A stretch of 64,000 nt of DNA from Thermobacillus xylanilyticus (GTDB lineage: Bacteria; Bacillota; Bacilli; Paenibacillales; Paenibacillaceae), in the NCBI RefSeq assembly GCF_907165215.1, contig NZ_CAJRAY010000001.1:1-64000 (forward strand), given 5' to 3'. How positions within the stretch are numbered: position 1 is the stretch's first letter; the number at the start of each line of letters is the position of its first letter. This document shows, in pieces, positions 44,584 through 51,839 of this stretch. The notes below the pieces were generated by a model. That model was not told where the DNA came from. It made no database searches and saw nothing but the letters and a program-made list of their open reading frames with translations. The position numbers and the translations under genes were made by a program.

Positions 44584-45549
44584 ATGCGCAACATTTTGTT
44601 CCCCGTCCTGCTGGTGCTGGCGCTCGCCGTCACCGCATGCGGCGGCGGGAATCAGCAGTCGGCCCGGGAAAATCAACCGCCGGCGCAGGAGAACCCGCAA
44701 TCCGCCCGGGGGAATGAGCAGCCCGCACAGAGCGGCACCATCACCTACGAATCGGAGACCGGACCGATCGAAGTTCCCGCAGATCCTCAGCGGGTCATCT
44801 CCCTGTCCGGCTTCACCGGCAACCTCATGCATCTCGGCGTGCCCGTGATCGGCACCGACGTATGGTCGAAGAGCGCCCCGCAGTTCGCCGAGCAGCTGAA
44901 GGATGTCGAGGAAGTGTCCGAAGAAGGTCTGGAGAAAATCATCGAGCTTGAGCCCGACCTGATCATCGCGCTGTCGACCACCAAGAACCTTGACAAGATG
45001 AGCCAGATTGCACCCACCGTCTCGTACACCTGGGGCGCGCTCAACATTTTCGACATGCACATCGAGGTCGGCAAGGCGGTCAACAAGGAGCAGGACGCCC
45101 GGGAATGGGTCGAAGGTTTCCGGAAGCGTCTGGAAGAAGCCGGCGCGAAAATCCGCGAGAAAATCGGCGAGGACGCCACGGTCACCGTCATCGAAGTGTA
45201 TGACAAGGCGATCTACGTGTTCGGCGACAACTGGGCGCGCGGCACGGAGCTGCTCTATCAGGAAATGAAGCTCGGCATGCCGGAGAAAGTGAAGGAGAAC
45301 GCGCTGGCATCCGGCTACTACGCGCTGTCTCCGGAAGTGCTGCCGGAATTCGTCGGCGACTATCTGATCATCAGCAAATATTCGAACGCCGACTTGTCGT
45401 TCCAGGACACCGAAACGTACAAGAACATTCCCGCCGTGAAGAACGGCCGGGTGCTCGAAATGACCGGGGAAGGCTCTTCGTTCTCCGACCCCTACACCCT
45501 GGAGATGCAGCTGGAGCTGTTCGAAGATTTCTTCCTGAACAGCCCGTGA
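44584..45549 (+). CDS. iron-siderophore ABC transporter binding lipoprotein
   Basis: Extracytoplasmic receptor of 321 aa for a ferric siderophore, of the FeuA/YfiY/FhuD type. Signal peptide with lipobox AVTAC, then a Gln/Asn/Pro-rich tether of about 30 residues and a two-lobed cluster 8 fold: PIEVPADPQRVISLSGFTGN, VIGTDVWSK, LEKIIELEPDLIIALSTT, EVYDKAIYVFGDNWARGTELLYQ and the final LEMQLELFEDFF. ATG 44584 follows GAGGAGTGGAGC. First gene of an operon with two FecCD permeases behind a Fur box. Confidence 0.93.
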   Translation: MRNILFPVLLVLALAVTACGGGNQQSARENQPPAQENPQSARGNEQPAQSGTITYESETGPIEVPADPQRVISLSGFTGNLMHLGVPVIGTDVWSKSAPQFAEQLKDVEEVSEEGLEKIIELEPDLIIALSTTKNLDKMSQIAPTVSYTWGALNIFDMHIEVGKAVNKEQDAREWVEGFRKRLEEAGAKIREKIGEDATVTVIEVYDKAIYVFGDNWARGTELLYQEMKLGMPEKVKENALASGYYALSPEVLPEFVGDYLIISKYSNADLSFQDTETYKNIPAVKNGRVLEMTGEGSSFSDPYTLEMQLELFEDFFLNSP

Positions 45550-45567
45550 CGGAGAGGATGACGCTTC

Positions 45568-46581
45568 GTGATGAACGTTCCGGGGCGCCCGCGCAGGGCC
45601 GCATACGGATGGACGATGGCCGCCGGCGTCGCGGTCATGGCAGGGATGTTCGTCGTGTCGCTCGTGTACGGCGCGGCGAACATCCCTTTCCGTGATGTCT
45701 GGCAAGCTCTTTTCTCCCGGGAGGTCAATGATCAGATTCTGATCATCCGGGAAATCCGGCTGCCGCGGGAGATCGCCGCGATGGTCGTCGGCGCCGCATT
45801 GGCCGCCGCAGGCGCGATCATGCAGGGGATGACGCGCAATCCGCTCGCCGACCCCGGGCTGCTCGGCATTACGGCGGGCGCGAACCTGGCGCTCGCCGTC
45901 GGGTTCGCGTTCTTCCCCGCGCTCGGCTACTTCGGCATGACCGTCGCCGGTTGGATCGGCGCAGCGTTCGGCATGCTGCTCGTCCTCGGCCTCGGCGCCT
46001 CGCGCAGGGACGGCTGGTCCCCGCTCCGGCTCGTGCTGGCCGGGGCGGCCGTCACGTTCTTCCTGTACGCCCTCGCCGAAGCGATCGGCATCGCCTTCAA
46101 GGTGACGAAGGACGTCTCGATGTGGACGGCGGGCGGCATCATGGGCACGACCTGGCGGCAGCTCGCCATCGTCGTCCCGACCGTCGCCGCCGGCCTGATC
46201 GCCGCGTTTCTGTACGCCCGTCAGCTGACGGTGCTGTCCTTGAGCGAAGAAGTCGCCGCCGGGCTCGGCCAGCGCACCGCCCTCGTCAAGGCGGCGCTGT
46301 CCGCCGTCGTCATCCTGCTGGCCGGCGTATCCGTCGCCCTTGTCGGCAGCATGGCGTTCATCGGCCTGATGGTGCCGCATATCGCGCGGGCGCTCGTCGG
46401 CACGGACTATCGGCGCGTCCTGCCGATGGCGGCGGTGGCGGGCGCCTCGCTGCTGCTGCTCGCCGACACGCTCGCCCGGACGATCAGCAAGCCTTATGAG
46501 ACGCCGACGGCAGCGATCATCGCCGTGCTCGGCATCCCGTTCTTCCTGATCATCGCGCGGAGAGGGGGGCAGCGCTCATGA
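45568..46581 (+). CDS. iron-siderophore ABC transporter permease (FecCD family)
   Basis: First membrane subunit, 337 aa with about nine hydrophobic segments. FecCD signatures: IREIRLPREIAAMVVGAALAAAGAIMQGMTRNPLADPGLLG, here seen as the RLPR motif followed by GAIMQGMTRNPLADPGLLGI, and near the C-terminus VGSMAFIGLMVPHIARALVG with the ATPase-contact region. The start is GTG 45568 (or ATG 45571) behind GGAGAGG. Its stop overlaps the next gene by 4 bp (ATGA). Confidence 0.93.
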   Translation: MMNVPGRPRRAAYGWTMAAGVAVMAGMFVVSLVYGAANIPFRDVWQALFSREVNDQILIIREIRLPREIAAMVVGAALAAAGAIMQGMTRNPLADPGLLGITAGANLALAVGFAFFPALGYFGMTVAGWIGAAFGMLLVLGLGASRRDGWSPLRLVLAGAAVTFFLYALAEAIGIAFKVTKDVSMWTAGGIMGTTWRQLAIVVPTVAAGLIAAFLYARQLTVLSLSEEVAAGLGQRTALVKAALSAVVILLAGVSVALVGSMAFIGLMVPHIARALVGTDYRRVLPMAAVAGASLLLLADTLARTISKPYETPTAAIIAVLGIPFFLIIARRGGQRS

Positions 46582-47585
46582 TTCCGAAGGCGCTCGTCCG
46601 GAAACAGCGCCTCTGGCTGCTTGGCCTGCTCGGCCTGACCGCGGCCACCGCGGTCGTCAGCATGGGCCTCGGCTATGCTTCGCTGTCCTTCGACCGGCTC
46701 ATTCCGACCTTCCTCGGCCAGGGGACGTTCAAGGAAGAATTCGTGCTGTTCTCGATCCGGCTGCCGCGCATCGTGATCACGCTGCTCGCCGGCATGGCGC
46801 TGGCGCTGTCCGGCGCCATCCTGCAGGGGGTCAGCCGCAACGAGCTGGCCGATCCCGGCATCATCGGCATCAATGCCGGCGCAGGCGTCGCGGTTACGCT
46901 GTACTACCTGTTCTTCCCGATCGATGCCGGCCTGTTCCTCTATCTGGTGCCGGCCATCGCCTTCGCCGGCGCGCTGGCCGCCGCCATCCTGATCTGGCTG
47001 GCGGCGTACCGCCGCGGATCCGGCCTGCACCCGCTCCGGCTGGTGCTGATCGGCGCCGGCAGCTCCATCGCACTGAACGGCCTCATGGTCGTGCTGATCT
47101 CGGCAGCCGAGCCGCAGAAGGTCGATTTCATCTCGAAGTGGCGGGCCGGCAGCATCTGGGGTGCGGACTGGCCGTTCATCCTGGCGCTGCTGCCGTGGCT
47201 GGTCGTGCTCGTGCCGTTCGTGCTGCACAGAGCGCGCCGCCTGAATTTGCTGGAACTCGGGGAATCGGAAGCGATCGGCATCGGCGTGCCGCTCACGCGC
47301 GAGCGCGCCGCGCTGCTGCTGGCCGCCGTCGCGCTGGCCGCGTCCGCCGTCGCGATGGCCGGCAGCATCGTATTCGTCGGCCTGATGGCGCCGCATATCG
47401 CCAAGCGGCTCGTCGGGCCGCGCCACCAGTTATCCCTCCCGATCTCGATCCTCGTCGGCGGCTGGCTGCTGCTCGTCGCGGACACGATCGGGCGCAACGT
47501 CGCCCAGCCTGAGGGCATCGCGGCCGGCACGATGGCGGCGCTGATCGGCGCGCCGTACTTCCTGTATCTGCTGCTGCGCAAGTAA
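46578..47585 (+). CDS. iron-siderophore ABC transporter permease (FecCD family)
   Basis: Second membrane subunit, 335 aa, with RLPRIVITLLAGMALALSGA, ILQGVSRNELADPGIIGINA, AGSIVFVGLMAPHIAKRLVG and DTIGRNVAQPEGIAAGTMAA. Translationally coupled to the previous gene through an ATGA overlap. No ATP-binding gene follows; the operon ends at a terminator. As with feuABC and YusV in Bacillus subtilis, an unlinked ATPase probably energises it. Confidence 0.93.
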   Translation: MIPKALVRKQRLWLLGLLGLTAATAVVSMGLGYASLSFDRLIPTFLGQGTFKEEFVLFSIRLPRIVITLLAGMALALSGAILQGVSRNELADPGIIGINAGAGVAVTLYYLFFPIDAGLFLYLVPAIAFAGALAAAILIWLAAYRRGSGLHPLRLVLIGAGSSIALNGLMVVLISAAEPQKVDFISKWRAGSIWGADWPFILALLPWLVVLVPFVLHRARRLNLLELGESEAIGIGVPLTRERAALLLAAVALAASAVAMAGSIVFVGLMAPHIAKRLVGPRHQLSLPISILVGGWLLLVADTIGRNVAQPEGIAAGTMAALIGAPYFLYLLLRK

Positions 47586-47592
47586 AACCAAA

Positions 47593-47630
47593 AGGCTCGG
47601 TCCCTGAATCCCTCAAGGCCGAGCCTCTTT
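47593..47630. terminator. terminator between the iron operon and the nos cluster
   Basis: AGGCTCGG pairs with CCGAGCCT over an 18-base loop, followed by CTTTCGTTT on the plus strand; on the minus strand it is followed by TTTTGGTTTT, so it can serve both convergent operons. Confidence 0.7.
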
Positions 47631-47634
47631 CGTT

Positions 47635-48360
47635 TCACCGCCTGAGCGGAATGCCGTACATCCGGGCGAACGCCTCGCGCAGCGTCTCCGGCCCGTCCGC
47701 GCCGTTCTGCCCCGCGCCGCTGTCGAACATCGCCACGCCGTCCCGCAGGAAGACGATCCGGTCGGCCGCCGCCTCCGCGATCTCGAGCTGGTGCGTCGAG
47801 AACAGCACCGTCTGCCCCCGCCCCGCCGCCTCCCGCACGAGCCGGATGAAGCTCTCCATCCAGAAGGGATCGAGGCCGTTCGTCGGCTCGTCCAGCAGGA
47901 CGAGCGGCGGCCGCGCGAGCAGCGCCTGCGCGAACAGGACGCGCTGCCGCATCCCCTTCGAGAACGACGCCACCGGCTTCGTCCCCGTGTCCGACAGCCC
48001 GACCTCGGCCAGCGCCTCGGCCGCCCGGCTCTTCGGCAGCCCGCGCAGCTTCGCCCAGAACGTCATCGTCTCCATCGCCGTCAGCCCGCCGGGGAACCGG
48101 TAATCGTCGGGCATGTAGCCGACCCGCTCGGCGTACCGCAGCCGGCCGTCCTTCCAGCGCAGCCCGCCGACGCGAATCTCTCCCGCGTCCGGGTGCAGGA
48201 TGCCGGCGATCAACCTGAGAATTGTGCTCTTGCCCGCGCCGTTGCCGCCGAGCAGCGCGATCACCCGCCCCGCTTCCGCCTGCAGGGTGAAGTCCTTGAT
48301 GACTTCCTGCCGGCGCATCGACTTCCGCACATGTTCCATCACCAGCACCGGTTCAGCCAT
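47635..48360 (-). CDS. nosF: NosF-like ABC transporter ATP-binding protein
   Basis: ATPase of the NosDFY system, 241 aa. Walker A GGNGAGKST, Q-loop region VGYMPDDYRFPGGLTAMET, signature SFSKGMRQRV, Walker B LVLLDEPTNGLDPF and switch His in FSTHQLE. The PDDYRFPGGLTAMET wording and the place after nosY favour NosF over a generic ABC ATPase. In denitrifiers NosDFY helps mature the copper centre of nitrous oxide reductase, probably by delivering sulfur or copper. ATG 48360 lies inside nosY (8-bp overlap). Confidence 0.85.
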   Translation of the reverse strand: MAEPVLVMEHVRKSMRRQEVIKDFTLQAEAGRVIALLGGNGAGKSTILRLIAGILHPDAGEIRVGGLRWKDGRLRYAERVGYMPDDYRFPGGLTAMETMTFWAKLRGLPKSRAAEALAEVGLSDTGTKPVASFSKGMRQRVLFAQALLARPPLVLLDEPTNGLDPFWMESFIRLVREAAGRGQTVLFSTHQLEIAEAAADRIVFLRDGVAMFDSGAGQNGADGPETLREAFARMYGIPLRR

Positions 48361-49174
48361 GCCTCCGCCCCCTCTCCCAGAGCCATCCGGCCAGGCCGAG
48401 GCAGACGGCGACCCAGGCCAGACAGACGACCGTGAACACCATCGTCCCGCTCCCGCCGCGGATCCACGTCACCCACTCCGTGTAGTCCGCCCCGAGCATC
48501 GAGCCGCCGCCGAGCTTGATGACGGCAAGCAGCCGGGCCAGCTCCGCCGGATTGAACAACGTCAGCATCGACACGCCCGGCTTGATCCACGGATACGGCA
48601 GCATGCCGAGCACCGCGATCAGGAGCGCCGGCCAGGCCATGACCGTGAAGAACCAGACGGCGGCCGAGATTGTCAGCGCCTGCCACCGGTTGCGCGCCAG
48701 CGCGCCGACCAGCTGCGACACCGCAAGATACATCAGCGCGAGGCAAAAAGAAAACGCAAGCAGCACGACATAAGTCCGGAAACCGAAACCGCCGCCCGCC
48801 GCCCAGCCCGCGACGCCCGCCAGGCCGAAGCCGAACGCCGCGATGGCGAGCAGCACGACGGCAAGGCCGATGTACTTGCCGATCAGGTAGGCGCCGGTTG
48901 TCAGCGGGTAGGTGGAGAGCAGTTCCCATCCGCCGTCTTCTTTTTCACCCGTGAGGGAGAAGGAGCCCAGCATCAGCGTCATGAGCGGCAGCAGGTACAG
49001 GATCAGATTCAGCATCGTGCCCGTCACGCCGGAATACCCCTGCACGTATCCCTGCCGATTGATCAGCAGCAGGGCGAGCATGAACAGGGCGAACAGGGCC
49101 AGGAACGAATAAGCCCACGGATTGCGGAAGCCCATCCGGATTTCCCGGCCCGCCACCTGCAGCATTTGCGTCAT
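48353..49174 (-). CDS. nosY: NosY-like ABC transporter permease
   Basis: Membrane subunit of 273 aa with six hydrophobic segments, beginning MLQVAGREIRMGFRNPWAYSFLALF, typical of NosY/ABC-2 permeases, and with LGSFSLTGEKEDGGWELLSTYPLTTGAYLIGKY-type loop (the FSLTGEKEDGGWELLSTYP part is characteristic). Start overlaps the nosL stop by 4 bp and the end overlaps nosF by 8 bp, so the genes are translationally coupled. Confidence 0.88.
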   Translation of the reverse strand: MTQMLQVAGREIRMGFRNPWAYSFLALFALFMLALLLINRQGYVQGYSGVTGTMLNLILYLLPLMTLMLGSFSLTGEKEDGGWELLSTYPLTTGAYLIGKYIGLAVVLLAIAAFGFGLAGVAGWAAGGGFGFRTYVVLLAFSFCLALMYLAVSQLVGALARNRWQALTISAAVWFFTVMAWPALLIAVLGMLPYPWIKPGVSMLTLFNPAELARLLAVIKLGGGSMLGADYTEWVTWIRGGSGTMVFTVVCLAWVAVCLGLAGWLWERGRRHG

Positions 49175-49767
49175 GCCCCGGCTCCGCCTTCATGCGCATC
49201 CCCGCCGGCATCCCGGCCGTGGCCGCCGCCGTCGCCATGGCCGGCGCCGCGGCCATGCGTGCCATCGTCCCCATGCGCGCCCTCGCCATGCGCTTGTCCC
49301 ATATCGCGATTCACTTTCCACGCATGATCCGGAAGTTCGTCCGCCGCCATGAGCACGCCCTTGCCCTGCTCCGCGATGAACGCCTCGGCGTCCGCCTTGT
49401 CCGCGAACGACAGCACGCCGTACGCCATCGGCGTCTTGAACGACGCGTCGTAGACGTAGTACGCCTTCTCCGTCTTGACCCATTGGAGGCCGTGATAGTC
49501 ACGGACGAAGGACGCGCCGACATCGCCGTCGCCGTGTTCCGCCAGCCAGGCGTACATGCATCCGATATCGTCGAACATGAGCGTCCGTCCGTCTTTCATC
49601 ACGATCTGCGTCGCATGGGCGTCGTCCGCCACAGCCATGTTGCATTGCGCGCACCGGTCCGTCTCCTCGTTCACCGCACGCGCCGAATATTCGCTGCGGC
49701 CGCATGCCACACTAAGGACGGCTGCCATGATGATCGCGAGTGCCAAGGTCATCCGCCGATTCCTCAT
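49171..49767 (-). CDS. nosL: NosL-like copper chaperone lipoprotein with His-rich tail
   Basis: Extracytoplasmic copper-binding lipoprotein of 198 aa. Lipobox LSVAC (Cys22), then the NosL motif DRCAQCNMAVADDAHATQI with Cys and Met copper ligands, TLMFDDIGCMYAWL, FVRDY and FKTPMAYGVLSF (conserved Met/Gly region). The last 45 residues are a low-complexity tail of Gly, His and Asp (AHGEGAHGDDGTHGRGAGHG and onward) containing six histidines, not part of the usual NosL fold and likely to bind metal. ATGA overlaps link it to nosD and nosY. Confidence 0.9.
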   Translation of the reverse strand: MRNRRMTLALAIIMAAVLSVACGRSEYSARAVNEETDRCAQCNMAVADDAHATQIVMKDGRTLMFDDIGCMYAWLAEHGDGDVGASFVRDYHGLQWVKTEKAYYVYDASFKTPMAYGVLSFADKADAEAFIAEQGKGVLMAADELPDHAWKVNRDMGQAHGEGAHGDDGTHGRGAGHGDGGGHGRDAGGDAHEGGAGA

Positions 49768-51107
49768 GTCGTTCTCCTCCTCGAAATGATCATGACGGCG
49801 CAGGCCGCCGCAAGCAGAAGCGCGCCTGCGGCTCCTGCGGCCCGTCCCGATTCCCGGCTTGTCCTGTCCGTCTCCCGCGCGGGCTCCATGAGCGGCGCGG
49901 CGTCAACCGCCCACCCGCTCCGGTCCGCACCGTACAACCCCTCCAGAAACTTCATCCCCGGCGATTGGAACAGCAGCCGGAACACCGGCCGACGCTCCGT
50001 GACCGACAGGAAGAACGGATTGACGGCATAGCGCAGGTCGCTGGCGCCGTCGCCGTCCGCATCGACGCCGCTGAACGAATCCCAGAAATTCCGCTCGATC
50101 CGGTTCGCTCCGCTGCGCTGCGCGCCGGCATCCGCCACGTTCCCGATCCATTGGTTGCCCGTGACGGCGTTCCCTTCGGAATCGAGAAGCTGCATCCCCA
50201 TGAAATTGTCCAGAATCTCGTTGTTCTCGATCCGGTTGTCGACGGATCCTTCCACGTAAATGCCGACCCGGTTGCCGGAAACGACGTTCCCGCGCACGAC
50301 CGAATTTTTGGCCGCGAACAGCAGGATGCCCTGGGAGTTGACATTTTCGCTCTGCTTCGCAAAAATGTTCCCCTCAAGCAGCACGCCGTCCACCGTCATC
50401 ACCATCGCGCCGGTGACATTCATGCGGCCGTCATTGCCGGCAATCACCGTGCCGTCCGAGTACATGACGTGGATGCCGTACCGCGACGACTCGACCGCGT
50501 TGCCCGTGATCCGCACGTTGTCGCTGTTCTCGATATAGATGGCGTCATACATCGACGCGACCGTGTTGTCCTGGATTACCGCGTCATGCGTCTCGTACAG
50601 ATCGATGCCGTTCCGCCGCTCCGTGAACCGGCCGCCGGACGGCCGGGAAGAACGGACCATGCTGCCGCGCACGACCGACCGGTCGGCCCGTTCGAGGCGG
50701 ATGCCGTAGCCGTCCGTCACGATGTCGAGCCCTTCGAGCGCCGCCCCGCGAGCCGTGACGAGCACCGCCGGGCTGTCTCGACCGCCCGCTTGCTCGATCC
50801 GAAGCCCGCGGACGGTGACGCCCGCCGCCGTAACGGCGATCGCGGGACGCTCGTCCGCGCTCGCAACCGTCACGGTGCCTTCCGCTTCCGCTTCCACCGT
50901 CAGCGGCTTGCCGATGACGGCCGGCCCGGCATACTCGCCCGGCGCAAGGCGCAGCACCGCCCCCTCCGGCGCCGCGTCAATGAGCGGCTGAAGCGGCTGC
51001 GGCTCGCCCGTGTCCGCCGCGCCCGCCGGCCGGGCAGCCAGCGCCGCGCCGATCACCAGAAGGGCGGCGGTCCGCCTCATCCCGCGGACAAGGCTCGTCC
51101 GCGTCAT
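49764..51107 (-). CDS. nosD: NosD-like copper-site maturation protein
   Basis: Exported right-handed beta-helix protein of 447 aa. Signal peptide at about 1-31, then PLQPLIDAAPEGAVLRLAPGEYAGP at the start of the helix and a series of parallel beta-helix turns (RSSRPSGGRFTERRNGIDLYE, YDAIYIENSDNVRITGNAVE, SRYGIHVMYSDGTVIAGND, ENNEILDNFMGMQLLDSEGN). A C-terminal hydrophobic anchor (AAGALLLAAACAVMI) ends in SRRRTT. ATG 51107 overlaps the stop of the upstream lipoprotein gene. NosD partners NosFY in assembling nitrous oxide reductase; the substrate reductase gene is not in the window. Confidence 0.9.
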   Translation of the reverse strand: MTRTSLVRGMRRTAALLVIGAALAARPAGAADTGEPQPLQPLIDAAPEGAVLRLAPGEYAGPAVIGKPLTVEAEAEGTVTVASADERPAIAVTAAGVTVRGLRIEQAGGRDSPAVLVTARGAALEGLDIVTDGYGIRLERADRSVVRGSMVRSSRPSGGRFTERRNGIDLYETHDAVIQDNTVASMYDAIYIENSDNVRITGNAVESSRYGIHVMYSDGTVIAGNDGRMNVTGAMVMTVDGVLLEGNIFAKQSENVNSQGILLFAAKNSVVRGNVVSGNRVGIYVEGSVDNRIENNEILDNFMGMQLLDSEGNAVTGNQWIGNVADAGAQRSGANRIERNFWDSFSGVDADGDGASDLRYAVNPFFLSVTERRPVFRLLFQSPGMKFLEGLYGADRSGWAVDAAPLMEPARETDRTSRESGRAAGAAGALLLAAACAVMIISRRRTT

Positions 51108-51487
51108 TGCACGGTCACCTGTTTCTTCTTGTAGATATGGACGTCCTCGTAGTACAGATGAAGATCGATGTCATATTCGCCCGGCTGCTCGAACCGGTAC
51201 TCGGCCGTGAACGTATTGTCGCCTTCGTAACGGTGTTTCACCGTGGTCGGCTCACCGTCCGCGATGACAACGAACTGCACGTTTGCATTTTCGTCCAGTT
51301 CGACGCCGGTAAACACCGCTTTCATCTGTACGGCTTCACCGGCCCGGGCTTGCGCCGGCTCGATCTCGAACGACGCTTCGATGCCGACCAGACCGATCTG
51401 CTGCAAGTTCTCGCGCGAACATGCCGCAAGAACCGCGAGCAGCACGAACGCCGCCGCGAGGATTCCCGCCGCTTTCCGCATCCGCAT
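51104..51487 (-). CDS. YtkA/FixH-like lipoprotein
   Basis: Small exported lipoprotein of 127 aa. Signal peptide with lipobox LAAC, then a beta-sandwich-like domain (IEASFEIEPAQARAGEAVQM, VQFVVIADGEPTTVKHRYEG, TAEYRFEQPGEYDIDLHLYY, KKKQVTV) matching the YtkA-like family, which is often found with copper proteins and cytochrome oxidase assembly genes. ATG 51487 follows GGAGGCGGAGAACC. It is the first gene of the nos-like operon and overlaps nosD by 4 bp, which suggests a role in the same copper pathway. Confidence 0.8.
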   Translation of the reverse strand: MRMRKAAGILAAAFVLLAVLAACSRENLQQIGLVGIEASFEIEPAQARAGEAVQMKAVFTGVELDENANVQFVVIADGEPTTVKHRYEGDNTFTAEYRFEQPGEYDIDLHLYYEDVHIYKKKQVTVQ

Positions 51488-51668
51488 CGGTTCTCCGCCT
51501 CCCCTCACCCTCATGATTTCATCGTAGAACGCGCGCCTTCGGACCGCATGACCATTTCGGGCCAGGAGTTGTGGAGATTCCATGAACATCAAGAGCATGG
51601 TTTTCGCATATCTCGGACGGGCCGCATCCGTTATGCGCAGCAAGATATACCCTAGTATGCACGGTTTG

Positions 51669-51697
51669 GACTGCCGATCATTCGGCGGTCTTTTTTT
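51669..51697 (+). terminator. intrinsic terminator of an unidentified plus-strand transcript
   Basis: GACTGCCGA pairs with TCGGCGGTC (one G-U), 4-base loop, then seven T. It points away from the nos cluster and stands 143 bp before the opp start, upstream of the opp promoter. Confidence 0.75.
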
Positions 51698-51753
51698 CGC
51701 CTCATATAGCAAAATTTAGACACGATTTGACATGATATAACAAAATCTGAATA

Positions 51754-51782
51754 TTGATGCAATTATTATAGTTATTTATAAT
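51754..51782 (+). promoter_or_regulatory. promoter of the opp operon
   Basis: TTGATG, 17-bp spacer, perfect TATAAT, 57 bp before the oppA start in a strongly AT-rich segment. Confidence 0.7.
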
Positions 51783-51839
51783 AATTTTATATTAATAGTA
51801 AACTCTCAAATTTGACAAAGATTGGAGGAATCTTGACGT

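Larger units (their letters stand above)
51488..51839. other. 352-bp intergenic region between the nos cluster and the opp operon
   Basis: It holds a good plus-strand terminator (51669-51697) with no recognised gene in front of it, a possible 45-codon frame (51582-51719) behind GTGGAG, and an AT-rich stretch with the opp promoter. Two imperfect direct copies of ATATARCAAAATYTRA lie around 51704-51718 and 51735-51750. No T-box motif was seen. Confidence 0.6.

Noticed and set aside
51645-51660. ATACCCTAGTAT-like palindrome as a copper (CsoR-type) operator in front of the nos cluster
   Set aside because: The symmetry is short (ATAC..GTAT) and the GC-rich core of known CsoR operators is missing; too weak to call.
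51540-51839. T-box or other known riboswitch leader for the opp operon
   Set aside because: No T-box sequence (GGTGG-type specifier partner) is present and a good promoter lies after the terminator, so the terminator is not an opp attenuator.
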